Source: an uncultured Acidimicrobiales bacterium | Lineage (GTDB): Bacteria; Actinomycetota; Acidimicrobiia; Acidimicrobiales; SZUA-35 | DNA: 57,763 bases | NCBI GenBank assembly: GCA_937922045.1 | Contig: CAKZXA010000009.1 | Span: 1 to 57,763 of the forward strand | Reading direction: 5' to 3' | Shown: in pieces, positions 25,674-34,188 of the stretch | How the letters are laid out: each line of letters begins with the position of its first letter | Numbering within the stretch: the first letter of the stretch is position 1 | The notes under the pieces: generated by a model | What the model saw: the letters and a program-made list of their open reading frames with translations, nothing else | Database searches by the model: none | What the model was told of the DNA's origin: nothing | Made by a program: the position numbers and the translations under genes

Positions 25674-27989
25674 GGTTCGAGGGGTGACAGCGGCGATCGA
25701 GGTCCACACCCTTTCGGGGCTGAGCGGCAGGTCGATGTGGCGCACGCCGAGGTGAGACAAGGCGTCGACCACAGCGTTCTGCACAGCAGGCACGCCACCG
25801 ATCGTTCCCGACTCGCCGATCCCTTTGAAGCCCAACGGGTTTTGCGGCGAGGGATGCTCGGTTAGATGTGATTCGAGTTGGGGCAGCACAGCTGCGGAAG
25901 GAATGCCGTAGTCGAGGAAGGAAGCGGTAAGGGGATTCCCATCCTCGTCGTAGACGAACTCTTCGAACAGGGCCTGGCCGATAGCTTGAACAACGCCACC
26001 GTGAACCTGACCGAGGGCCAGCATCGGGTTGAGGATGGTGCCAGCGTCATCCACGGTGACCATCCGACGTAGCTCGACGGCGCCGGTTTCAACATCGACC
26101 TCGACGACGGCCACATAGGCCCCATAGGGCGCGGTTGGCCCCTCCGGTTCATAGTCGACCTCGCACATGCAGGGCTTGCCGTCCGACGCCATCGCCTCGG
26201 CAACATCGCTCCAACCGACGGAGGCTGCGGCCGGGGCACCGGCCACATGGAACCGCCCATCGACGATCGAAAGGTCGAGCACAACGTCACCGACAGCAGC
26301 TTCGAGCAAGCCTGCCGCCGTCGCCTTCGCCTCGACCACCAGCTGCTCGGCGGCCATCGCCACCGCGCTCCCTGCCTTCTGCACAGATTTCGAGCCACCG
26401 GTGATACCGGTGCGGGGGACGACGTCGGTGTCGCCATGGACAACCTCGATCCGATCGACCGGCACCCCGGTCCGCTCCGAAACGAGCATCGCCCACGAGG
26501 TGTGGTGGCCCTGACCAAAGGGGGTCGATCCGGTGAGCACCCGGAGGCTTCCGTCGCTGCGAGCCTCAACCGCTCCATAGAGCGCTCCGGGATAACCGGC
26601 AGTGCGATCGATAAAGGTCGAAAGCCCGACGCCAAGCTGGAGCGATGCGCCCTCGGCCCGGCGTCGCCCCTGCTCAACCTTCAGTTCGTCGTAGCCGACT
26701 TCGGCGATGGCCAGCTCCAACGCGTCGTGGTAGTCGCCTGAGTCGTACAGCAGGCCGGTGGGATTCGTCCAAGGCAGCTCATCGGCTCGCAGCATGTTCT
26801 GACGGCGCACCGTCAGCGGATCGAGGCCAACTTCGGCGGCGAAGAGATCGACGGCACGGTCTACGGCCGCTCCGCCCTCGGGTCGGCCTGCCCCTCGGTA
26901 GGCAACGGTGGGCGTGGTGTGGGTGGTGACCACGTCGTAGGTCCAACGCGAGTTTGTCACCCGGAACGGCCCGGGCATTACCCGGCCAGCGTTGGCGGCC
27001 TGGGCTGCCGCCACCGCCGGGTAGGCACCAGCCTCCACCAGCACATGCATCTCCATGGCGGTGATCGTGCCGTCTCGATCGCCGCCGATGGTGAAGGTCT
27101 GGTATTGGGCTCGGGAGTGGCCGAGGCCAACCATGTCGGCCGATCGGTCGGGAACCCACCGCACGGGTCGGCCAAACGTTTTCGCCAGGAAGGGCAACAC
27201 CATGTCCTCGGCCGAGAATCCGGCCTTGGCTCCAAAGCTGCCGCCAACGTCGCGGGTGATCACCCGCACCCGTTCCGGCTCCAACCCGTAGAAGGTAGTG
27301 AGCGCCTTCTGGATCGGGTGGACACCTTGGCAAGAGATGTAGTGGACGAGCCGATCATCGTCGGTCCACGCCGAAGCAGCGGCCCGGGTTTCGAGCGGGC
27401 AGGGCGCAATCCGCTGATTGCGGAACGTCTCGCTCACTACCACATCGCAAGCAGAGAAGTCGATAGGTTCGTCGTTGAGGGCGGCGCTGGCAACGACATT
27501 CGATTCGAGATGATCGAACACTTTCGTCGAACTGTCGACGGCGAGCCGCGGATCGATCACCGGCGTTAGGGGTTCGTAGTCGACCACTACCAACTCGGCC
27601 GCATCGGCAGCTTGGGCTGCGGTTTCAGCCACCACGACCGCCACCGGCTCACCCACATAGCGCACCCGATCCGAAGCGAGGGGCCGACGCTCGGTACCCT
27701 CGGGATAGCCAGCCCCCGACGGCGGCAAACGTTCGAGCAGGCTGCCGTCCCAGATGAGATCGGCCGCGGTCACCACACCGACGACGCCAGGCATGGCGGC
27801 CGCCTCACTGGTCTCGATCCCGGCCACAACCGCATGGGCATGGATCGAGGTCACGAAACGAGCGACAAGAGGTTCCCTGTAACCCTCCCCGGCGAAGTCC
27901 AGGTTGGCGACGAAGGTTGAGTCGCCTCGTAGTAGTGCAGGGTCCTCGATCCGGGCCACCGATGTTCCAAGCAGAGAGGTCTGTGACAT
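25659..27989 (-). CDS. coxL: Xanthine oxidase-family molybdopterin-binding subunit, form II CoxL-like
   Basis: A 776-residue large subunit of the aerobic CO dehydrogenase / xanthine oxidase family. The active-site loop reads AYRGAGR (about 365), the signature of form II CoxL-like proteins; true CO dehydrogenases carry AYxCSFR. The N-terminal ADH_Cox domain (about 1-130) and molybdopterin domains follow, with GGSFGAKAGFSAEDM, GQGHHTSW, GGSKSVQKAG and GIGESGTIGGVPA near the C-terminus (catalytic Glu region). No medium FAD or small 2Fe-2S subunit gene lies beside it, so partners must be elsewhere. ATG 27989 is 6 nt after TAGGGT (leaderless). Physiological substrate of form II enzymes is largely unknown. 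Confidence 0.88.
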   Translation of the reverse strand: MSQTSLLGTSVARIEDPALLRGDSTFVANLDFAGEGYREPLVARFVTSIHAHAVVAGIETSEAAAMPGVVGVVTAADLIWDGSLLERLPPSGAGYPEGTERRPLASDRVRYVGEPVAVVVAETAAQAADAAELVVVDYEPLTPVIDPRLAVDSSTKVFDHLESNVVASAALNDEPIDFSACDVVVSETFRNQRIAPCPLETRAAASAWTDDDRLVHYISCQGVHPIQKALTTFYGLEPERVRVITRDVGGSFGAKAGFSAEDMVLPFLAKTFGRPVRWVPDRSADMVGLGHSRAQYQTFTIGGDRDGTITAMEMHVLVEAGAYPAVAAAQAANAGRVMPGPFRVTNSRWTYDVVTTHTTPTVAYRGAGRPEGGAAVDRAVDLFAAEVGLDPLTVRRQNMLRADELPWTNPTGLLYDSGDYHDALELAIAEVGYDELKVEQGRRRAEGASLQLGVGLSTFIDRTAGYPGALYGAVEARSDGSLRVLTGSTPFGQGHHTSWAMLVSERTGVPVDRIEVVHGDTDVVPRTGITGGSKSVQKAGSAVAMAAEQLVVEAKATAAGLLEAAVGDVVLDLSIVDGRFHVAGAPAAASVGWSDVAEAMASDGKPCMCEVDYEPEGPTAPYGAYVAVVEVDVETGAVELRRMVTVDDAGTILNPMLALGQVHGGVVQAIGQALFEEFVYDEDGNPLTASFLDYGIPSAAVLPQLESHLTEHPSPQNPLGFKGIGESGTIGGVPAVQNAVVDALSHLGVRHIDLPLSPERVWTSIAAVTPRTVTEG

Positions 27990-27995
27990 AGGGTG

Positions 27996-28001
27996 ACCCT
28001 A
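27996..28001 (-). promoter_or_regulatory. -10 box of coxL-like gene
   Basis: TAGGGT on the minus strand, 6 nt before ATG 27989; leaderless geometry. Confidence 0.5.
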
Positions 28002-28042
28002 GCCGTGGGGCGAGAGCAGCTCTAGTCGATGCCATGCCGCAA

Positions 28043-28088
28043 CCGCGGCAAGAGACACTGTGCCGCGCCCGCGGCAATAGACTCTGTG
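28043..28088. repeat. Two copies of a 20-bp GC-rich repeat, 26-bp period
   Basis: CCGCGGCAAGAGACACTGTG and CCGCGGCAATAGACTCTGTG lie 6 bp apart in the 180-bp gap upstream of the coxL-like promoter. They differ at two positions and each begins with the palindrome CCGCGG. They could be a regulator-binding pair or simple duplication; the rest of the gap shows nothing. Confidence 0.5.
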
Positions 28089-28169
28089 CATCGTGGTCAA
28101 TTCTCCACCGGCGGCGAGAGTTCTTGGCCTACTGCAACCACGATCCAGTTGGCGACAACGCGACCACGA

Positions 28170-29480
28170 TCAGTCGAGCTTGCCCAAAGACTTCAAATAG
28201 TGCACCAAGGGGTTCTCACCGCTGGCGGCTACGTCCGGGTGCTGCGCCAGGTACTGAGCTGAATCAAAGTCGGGTGAAGCAGCACGACCCTCGCGCCCAC
28301 CGTGTCGCAGGTAGTGGCCGAGCGGGTTGATCCCGTTGCGGGCCACGCCCCGATTCTGCTCCAAATAGAAGTGGGGATCGAACAAGCCTGACGCCAGCAC
28401 GGTACGCACGGTGTCGCTGGCCGTCGTATCAGCCTCAACCCCTTTTGAACGCTGGAGTTCGGTCCAAAGGTCAACGATCAGCGAGGCGATGCCATCGAAG
28501 TCTCGGTAGGCGGACGTTGCCTTGTCGTCGTCGGTTTGAGCCGCGGCAAAGAGATTTTCTCGTTCAGGAAAGAACCGCTGGCGCACCCAGTCGTTTGAAG
28601 CAGCGAACGCCTCGCGGTAGCGAGCGGCCCTTCCGGCGGGCAGCCGGTAGCCGGGTCCAACGCTCCAGCCTTCGAGGCGGCGCACAAGCCCAACCCGCGC
28701 CGGGTTGAGTGCTCCGTCGATCGCATACGGCAACTGTTCGTTCACCCGGCTCAGCACCTCGAGTTCCGAGGCCGACAAGCTGCGGTTCAGATCGCCGTCG
28801 CCATCACCGCGCTCGACGATGGAGGCATCTACCTCGACACCGACAACGTGGAGAAGATCCTCGATGATCGATCCGTTCACGAGTGCAGCCGACTCAAAGA
28901 GGCGAGGAACAACATTGCCCGAACCGAAGACCGACTCAAAGCGCTCCACCGTGGCCCGGTGATCGCAAACATGGCGGAAATAGACATCCGATGGTGGCGG
29001 CGGATGCAGCGATCGCGCCCCATGTTTCACAAGCGTCGAGTGGAGCGAGGCGGCGAGGGACGCCTGTTCCCGGAGATACACGATGACCGTGGTCTCGGTC
29101 ACGCCCAATGCACTCAGAACTCTGGCCAGGCGTTCCAGCTCCTCGGGCCGTCGGAGCCGCGAGTGGAGATGCTCCGAGGAGAACAGGACGCTGCCTAGCC
29201 CGGCGGCTCGGGCAGCTTCGGTTTCGGCGCCGAGTTCATCGGTCAATTGCCGTCGAAAGCGCTCGCGGCTAGCAGGCCCTTCTACCCCAGCTTCGCCCGA
29301 CCGGTCGTCGTTGCGATCGTCGTCATAGGCGGCGAGCGCCAACCGCCAGTTGTTTGTCTCGCCGGCGGCGCGAGTGTAGAGCACGCCCTGGTCGGCGAGT
29401 TCAGCGCGGCGATGGTGAAAGAAGGCCTGCAGCGTGGTGGTGGCGGTCTTCTCGGTACCGATGTGCAAGAAGCAATGCAT
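28170..29480 (-). CDS. Sulfotransferase-family protein with C-terminal FYL-NPDV-type repeats
   Basis: About 436 residues from ATG 29480 (MHCFLHIGTEKTATTTLQAFF). The opening matches the PAPS 5'-phosphosulfate loop of sulfotransferases (GTEKTATTTLQ). FSSEHLHSRL and VTETTVIVYLREQASLAASLHST follow, the latter the 3'-phosphate-binding region. These enzymes transfer sulfate from PAPS to a sugar, lipid or protein. The last ~70 residues hold two tandem units of about 35-40 residues (FDPHFYLEQNRGVARNGINP and FDSAQYLAQHPDVAASGENP, each followed by L-x-HYL). This module is often joined to glycosyltransferases and sulfotransferases acting on cell-surface glycans. A frame extension to 29654 overlaps the next gene and was not used. 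Confidence 0.82.
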   Translation of the reverse strand: MHCFLHIGTEKTATTTLQAFFHHRRAELADQGVLYTRAAGETNNWRLALAAYDDDRNDDRSGEAGVEGPASRERFRRQLTDELGAETEAARAAGLGSVLFSSEHLHSRLRRPEELERLARVLSALGVTETTVIVYLREQASLAASLHSTLVKHGARSLHPPPPSDVYFRHVCDHRATVERFESVFGSGNVVPRLFESAALVNGSIIEDLLHVVGVEVDASIVERGDGDGDLNRSLSASELEVLSRVNEQLPYAIDGALNPARVGLVRRLEGWSVGPGYRLPAGRAARYREAFAASNDWVRQRFFPERENLFAAAQTDDDKATSAYRDFDGIASLIVDLWTELQRSKGVEADTTASDTVRTVLASGLFDPHFYLEQNRGVARNGINPLGHYLRHGGREGRAASPDFDSAQYLAQHPDVAASGENPLVHYLKSLGKLD

Positions 29481-29602
29481 CGACGTCCGATCGTAGTTCT
29501 CGCGCGCTTCCGGATCGCCGATGCAAGCGCTGGCGTCGGAATCCAAAGGCCGACGTCGAAACCCTCGTACATGCCACGCTGGCCCATCGCTACTCGTAGA
29601 TG

Positions 29603-31078
29603 TCAGCGCATGATGAAAGGGTTGGCCATCGGTTCGCTTGAGGTGTTGATCCACGTGGCCTTGGTACGTGTGTACTCATAGATCACGTCGAGTCCAGCCT
29701 CTCGGCCGTAGCCGCTCAGGCCAAAGCCCCCGAAGGGGGAGATCGGCGAGATGGCTCGATAGGTGTTGACCCACACGATGCCCGAACGGATGGCGGCCGA
29801 GACTCGATGAGCGCGGGCCAAGTTCTCGGTGAACACGCCAGACCCGAGACCGAAGCGCGTGTCGTTAGCCAGCTCGATCGCTTCTTCCTCGGTGTCGAAC
29901 TTCAGCACCGACATCACCGGGCCAAACAATTCGACCTGGGTGCTGGCAACGCTCTGATCGGGGCAGCCGATCACGGTTGGCTCGTAGTACCAGCCGGTGT
30001 CGAAACCCTCGGGCACCTTACCCCCGGTGTGTACGGTCGCCCCCTGCTGCACCGATTCGGCCACCACGCGCTCGATGTTGAGCCGCTGAGCTTCGGTCGC
30101 CAGGGGGCCGACTTGGGTTTCAGCGGCGAGCGGATCGCCGATCCGGATGGCCTCGGCTCGCTCCACCAGCAGGGCTATGAACTCGTCATGGATTCCGGCC
30201 TGGACGAACACACGAGAGCCAGCCACACAGCTCTGGCCAGTAGCCCCAAAATTGCCAGCGACCGCGCCGTTGACCGCTCCTTCAAGATCGGCGTCGTCAA
30301 AGATAAGGATCGGCGACTTGCCACCGAGCTCCAGGGAGACGTGAGCAAAGTTTTCGGCCGTGTTGCGCACCACGTGGCGGGCGGCTTCAATCCCGCCGGT
30401 GAAGGCCACCCTGGCCACCTTCGGATGAGAGGTGAGCGCTCGGCCGCACGGTTCACCGAACCCGGTGATGATGTTGACGACACCGGGAGGAAAGCCCACC
30501 TGGTCGATCAGTTCAGCGAAGGCCAGCAAGGGGCCTGGCGCCTCTTCCGACGCCTTGATCACCACCGTGTTTCCCGCGGCGAGGGCCGGGCCGACCTTTG
30601 TGGCGGTGAGGAACATTTCAGCGTTCCAAGGCACCACCGCGGCCACAACCCCGATCGGTTCACGAGTGGTGAACACCGCCATGTTCGGCTTGTCGATCGG
30701 CAGCGTCGCACCCTGGATCTTGTCGGCCAACCCCGCGTAGTAGCGGTAGTAGTCGCCGACGTAGGCGGTCTGAGCCTTGGTCTCGACTGCCAGCTTGCCC
30801 GAATCGGTGGTTTCGATCTCACCAAGACGCTGAGCATCGGCCTCAACTGCGGCGGCTAGCGCGTAGAGAAGTTTGCCTCGCTCGGTGGCCGTCATCTGCG
30901 ACCACGGACCCTTGTACAGAGCGTGATGGGCGGCCTCGACCGCTCGATTAACATCCAACTCCGACGCCGCTGGGGCCGTGGCCCACACCTGCCCGGTGGC
31001 CGGGTTTAGCGACTCAAGAAGCGCCCCATCGGATGCTTCGCAGAAGTCACCGTCTATATAAAGCTTGAAGTGCTGCAT
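29603..31078 (-). CDS. NAD(P)-dependent aldehyde dehydrogenase
   Basis: A 491-residue member of the ALDH superfamily, normal length. Seen are the cofactor region VVPWNAEMFLTATKVGPALAAG, NIITGFGEPCG, the general-base Glu in VSLELGGKSPILIF (about 258) and the catalytic Cys in GQSCVAGSRVFV (about 291). FGPVMSVLKFDTEEEAIELA and SPFGGFGLSGYGREAGLD close the domain. It resembles betaine-/benzaldehyde-type ALDHs. The substrate cannot be fixed; an aldehyde from one of the alcohol dehydrogenases in the window is possible. It is followed by the sulfotransferase after 122 bp. Confidence 0.92.
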   Translation of the reverse strand: MQHFKLYIDGDFCEASDGALLESLNPATGQVWATAPAASELDVNRAVEAAHHALYKGPWSQMTATERGKLLYALAAAVEADAQRLGEIETTDSGKLAVETKAQTAYVGDYYRYYAGLADKIQGATLPIDKPNMAVFTTREPIGVVAAVVPWNAEMFLTATKVGPALAAGNTVVIKASEEAPGPLLAFAELIDQVGFPPGVVNIITGFGEPCGRALTSHPKVARVAFTGGIEAARHVVRNTAENFAHVSLELGGKSPILIFDDADLEGAVNGAVAGNFGATGQSCVAGSRVFVQAGIHDEFIALLVERAEAIRIGDPLAAETQVGPLATEAQRLNIERVVAESVQQGATVHTGGKVPEGFDTGWYYEPTVIGCPDQSVASTQVELFGPVMSVLKFDTEEEAIELANDTRFGLGSGVFTENLARAHRVSAAIRSGIVWVNTYRAISPISPFGGFGLSGYGREAGLDVIYEYTRTKATWINTSSEPMANPFIMR

Positions 31079-31113
31079 CGGCTGTCAACGTAGCACGCAG
31101 TACCAAACGAATG

Positions 31114-31788
31114 TCAGGCTTGCAGAACCCCGTCGACGATTTCGACCGTCCGGTCGCCAAAGTCGAGTACTCGATCATCGTGGGTGACGATGATGGCCGA
31201 CACACCGCGAGACTTGATCTCCCGATGCAGCAGCTCCATCACCTGACGTCCCAGCTTGGAGTCGAGGGCTGAGGTTGGCTCATCCACCAAAACCAGGGCC
31301 GGTTCGTTCATCAGAGCACGGCCGATCGCCACCCTCTGTTTCTGACCACCGGAGAGCTGTGAGGGCAGGTTGCCGGCACGGTCGGCCAAGCCCAGTTCGT
31401 CGAGCAATTCATTGGCTCGAGCTTTCGCCGCCTTGTCGATACGTCCACCGCCGAGCTGACGAACAGCCAGCAGGTTTTCCTTGGCCGTCAGGAAGGGGAC
31501 CAGGTTGACCGACTGAAACACGAAGCCAACCTGGTCTCGACGGAACCGGGCAAGTTCCTTGTCGCCCAAGTCGGTGACGTCGGTTCCACCTACGTCGACC
31601 AGGCCCGAGGTCGGGCGCAGCAGGGCGCCAGCCACCGTGAGTAGCGTGGTCTTGCCCGAGCCCGATGGTCCGATCAGGATCAGGATCTCTTCGTCGTCCA
31701 CCGTCAGGTCGACGTCGTCGAGGGCAACGACCTGCTGGTCGTCGGAACCGTAGACTTTGCGAACGTTGCTGAGGGTCAGAGCAGGCAT
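31114..31788 (-). CDS. ABC transporter ATPase, LolD/MacB/DevA type
   Basis: A 224-residue ATPase with Walker A GPSGSGKTTLL (about 38-48), Q-loop FVFQSVNLVPFL, signature LSGGQKQRVAIGRAL, Walker B ALVLVDEPTSALD and H-loop IIVTHDD. This composition is typical of the ATPases of MacB/DevBCA-like exporters that partner FtsX-fold permeases. Two such permeases are encoded directly upstream in the same direction (55-bp gap), so the three form one transporter for lipoprotein, lipid or peptide export from the membrane outer leaflet (family knowledge). Confidence 0.92.
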   Translation of the reverse strand: MPALTLSNVRKVYGSDDQQVVALDDVDLTVDDEEILILIGPSGSGKTTLLTVAGALLRPTSGLVDVGGTDVTDLGDKELARFRRDQVGFVFQSVNLVPFLTAKENLLAVRQLGGGRIDKAAKARANELLDELGLADRAGNLPSQLSGGQKQRVAIGRALMNEPALVLVDEPTSALDSKLGRQVMELLHREIKSRGVSAIIVTHDDRVLDFGDRTVEIVDGVLQA

Positions 31789-31843
31789 TTGTAGCTTTCA
31801 GAAAGACGAGACATGAACGACAGGGCTTGAACGGCCACAGGGG

Positions 31844-32944
31844 CTACCCGATGGCGCTGGCGGGATCGATTCGGAGCAAACGACGGGCGGTGAACAGGCT
31901 GCCGAGCACAGCGGTGACGATAGTGCCGACCGCGATCTGTAAGAGCCGAGAAGGCTCAAGCCTGATCGGCAGTTCGGGTGGGAGAAGGGCAACGAAGGCC
32001 AGGCTTAAGGCAAAGCCGACCGCCAAAGCCCCGATCGAGATGCCGACGGCCTGAACCGACACACCGGCCAGCAACTCGCTTGTTCGAGCCCCGATCGCTT
32101 TGAGCACGGCATACAAGCTCACACGCTCCAAGGTGATGAGAGCGAAGAACAAGGCGATGACCAGCAGGGTGATGATGAAGGTCACGCCGATGATTCCGCT
32201 GAAAGTAGACGACTGCTGCTGCACCACATCGAGGGCTCCGATCGCCTGCTCGGATGTGACGGGATCCAAACCATCGAGATCGGCTTGGCTCAAGGTGGCG
32301 GCCAGAGTCTCGGCATCGCCGGAGGAGGGCTGCACGACCAGGGCCTGGTGAAACCCGTCGGGTAGGAGGGCCGCCGGATTGGCCGCGGCCACAAGTTGCT
32401 GCCATTGATCCGAACCAACCCAGAGCGAGGGGGCAGCGTTGGTGAGGTCGTCGACCAAGGCCGTGATCGTCAAGGGTTGAGCGGTCGGGCCAAGGGCGAG
32501 TTGGTCGCCAACGTCGATGTCGATCACTCGGGCGAGCTGGCGGTCGACCACGACCGATCCGGCGGGTGGGGGATCGGGCAGTACGGCGGTGGAGAGGTCG
32601 TAGCCGAAGAGCACGACGTCTTCCAGCTCGTCGTTGGCCGCTCCCAACAAGCCGGCGACGGTGAAGGTGGCATCGAGCCGACCGACGCGAGCCACACCGT
32701 CTTGGGCTGCGAGAATCGAGTCAGCTTCGACCCCAACCCGGGAACGTTGAAGCTGACGTTTGGCCCCATCATCGAACACGATCACCGAATCGTCGTGGGC
32801 GCGATAGGCGCCGGTCTGGCTCATCTCCAACCCGTCGAGGAATCCTCCGAGAACAACGAGGAGGACCACGAGCAGGGTAAGGGCTCCAGCCACGGGCAGA
32901 AAGCGAAGGGGCTGGCGGAGCAATTCTTTCAAGGCAATGGACAT
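31844..32944 (-). CDS. FtsX-family ABC transporter permease (second subunit)
   Basis: 366 residues: one N-terminal membrane segment (about 17-37), a large extracytoplasmic domain (about 40-235) and three C-terminal segments (about 245-365) typical of FtsX/MacB permeases. The family motif ERVSLYAVLKAIGARTSELL is just before the TM3 region. ATG 32944 overlaps the upstream permease stop in TGATG, indicating translational coupling. It pairs with the 367-residue permease and the ATPase on either side; DevC-like. Confidence 0.88.
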   Translation of the reverse strand: MSIALKELLRQPLRFLPVAGALTLLVVLLVVLGGFLDGLEMSQTGAYRAHDDSVIVFDDGAKRQLQRSRVGVEADSILAAQDGVARVGRLDATFTVAGLLGAANDELEDVVLFGYDLSTAVLPDPPPAGSVVVDRQLARVIDIDVGDQLALGPTAQPLTITALVDDLTNAAPSLWVGSDQWQQLVAAANPAALLPDGFHQALVVQPSSGDAETLAATLSQADLDGLDPVTSEQAIGALDVVQQQSSTFSGIIGVTFIITLLVIALFFALITLERVSLYAVLKAIGARTSELLAGVSVQAVGISIGALAVGFALSLAFVALLPPELPIRLEPSRLLQIAVGTIVTAVLGSLFTARRLLRIDPASAIG

Positions 32945-34047
32945 CAGGCGACACTCCCGCCGGTCGTTGCTTCAATGGGATCGACGGACAGAACCCGACG
33001 AATAGCGCCAAGCGAGGCGAGGATCCCGAGCGCCAGGATGAAGCCGCTCGTCAGAATAGTGGTGCGCGGATCGAGCGAGGAGCCAAAGACGTCCTTCGCC
33101 AACTCCAGGAGGCCACCAGCGACGGCCACCCCGAGCAACACACCGAGACCAACCACGATCACGACCTGGATCAGTACCGGCTTGACCACATCCCATCGAC
33201 TCCCACCGATGGCCCGAAGCAGAACGAGGCTGCGCTGCTTCTGCACGGTGAGAATCAGGAAGAATACACCGGTCACGATGGTGACCACGATGAACAGGAG
33301 AAGATAGAGAATCGAGAACGACTGGGTGATCTGATCGGCGCCAGGCAACTCGTTGGCCGCGGTTGAGCGGTCCAACGCTTCGATGCCGCCAACGGTTTCG
33401 GTAATTCGCTCGGCCACAGTCGCCGGGTCTAACCCATCGTCGACGGCGACAGCTACCCACGACAGTGGGGCCGGAGCCTGGCCACCCGACCTCGTTTGCG
33501 TCACGGCCGCGAAATCGCTGTACGACACATACAGCGTCGTCGACACATCGAAGGCGGCTTCATCGGTCACGCCAACCGCCTCGAAGCTCATGCCCTCCAC
33601 CGTCAGCACATCGCCGATAGCGAACCCTTCAGCCAGAGACGTTGTACTGACGAGGGCCTCGCCAGGGGCGTTGGGCCTACGGCCATCATCGACCACAGCC
33701 GGACCCGCAAGCTGGTCTTCGAGACCAACGATCACGACGTCTTCGTCGGCACCGGCGACGCTGAAGATTCCTCGACCGACGGCGGAGGCCGAGGCAACAC
33801 CTTCGACCGCTCCTACCTCATCGACCGAGCCGGGGTTTAGGAAGCTCGCTGCCGGGTTTCCTCGGGCTCGTTCGTTGAAGACCAAGACATCAGCGTTGTT
33901 GTTTTCAATCCCGCCGGTAATGCCGAGCGTGAGGCTGCCAGCGACCGATTGAAAGAACAGGAGGAGCACGACGAGGAGCATCACCGCGCCGATGAGCAGC
34001 AAGAACCGTCCGAGCGATGCTCGAATCTCCTTGAAAGCAATAAACAC
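32944..34047 (-). CDS. FtsX-family ABC transporter permease (first subunit)
   Basis: 367 residues with the same layout: TM1 at about 14-35, an extracytoplasmic domain, then three C-terminal segments including the FtsX signature QRSLVLLRAIGGSRWDVVKP. Start is GTG 34047 with GAGG 6 nt upstream. It is the first gene of the exporter operon (permease, permease, ATPase). No membrane-fusion protein (DevB/MacA) is encoded nearby, as expected for an organism with one membrane. Confidence 0.88.
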   Translation of the reverse strand: MFIAFKEIRASLGRFLLLIGAVMLLVVLLLFFQSVAGSLTLGITGGIENNNADVLVFNERARGNPAASFLNPGSVDEVGAVEGVASASAVGRGIFSVAGADEDVVIVGLEDQLAGPAVVDDGRRPNAPGEALVSTTSLAEGFAIGDVLTVEGMSFEAVGVTDEAAFDVSTTLYVSYSDFAAVTQTRSGGQAPAPLSWVAVAVDDGLDPATVAERITETVGGIEALDRSTAANELPGADQITQSFSILYLLLFIVVTIVTGVFFLILTVQKQRSLVLLRAIGGSRWDVVKPVLIQVVIVVGLGVLLGVAVAGGLLELAKDVFGSSLDPRTTILTSGFILALGILASLGAIRRVLSVDPIEATTGGSVA

Positions 34048-34176
34048 GTACTACCTCGAGATGGTTGGTCGTCAGCGCAACCAGCGGTCGCGACTGTCGT
34101 TTTCTACGTAGCGGAAACCGTTGCGGATGCAGGATCTGTGGCCCCATTTGCCCTGTCGGTTTCCTTTGTGGCGAAC

Positions 34177-34182
34177 TAGGCT
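34177..34182 (+). promoter_or_regulatory. -10 box of DAO-family oxidase gene
   Basis: TAGGCT, 6 nt before ATG 34189; leaderless geometry. Confidence 0.45.
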
Positions 34183-34188
34183 GCCCGA

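Noticed and set aside
29481-29654. Upstream extension of the sulfotransferase
   Set aside because: It would overlap the aldehyde dehydrogenase end by 52 bp, and the PAPS loop normally lies within the first 20 residues, as it does from 29480.
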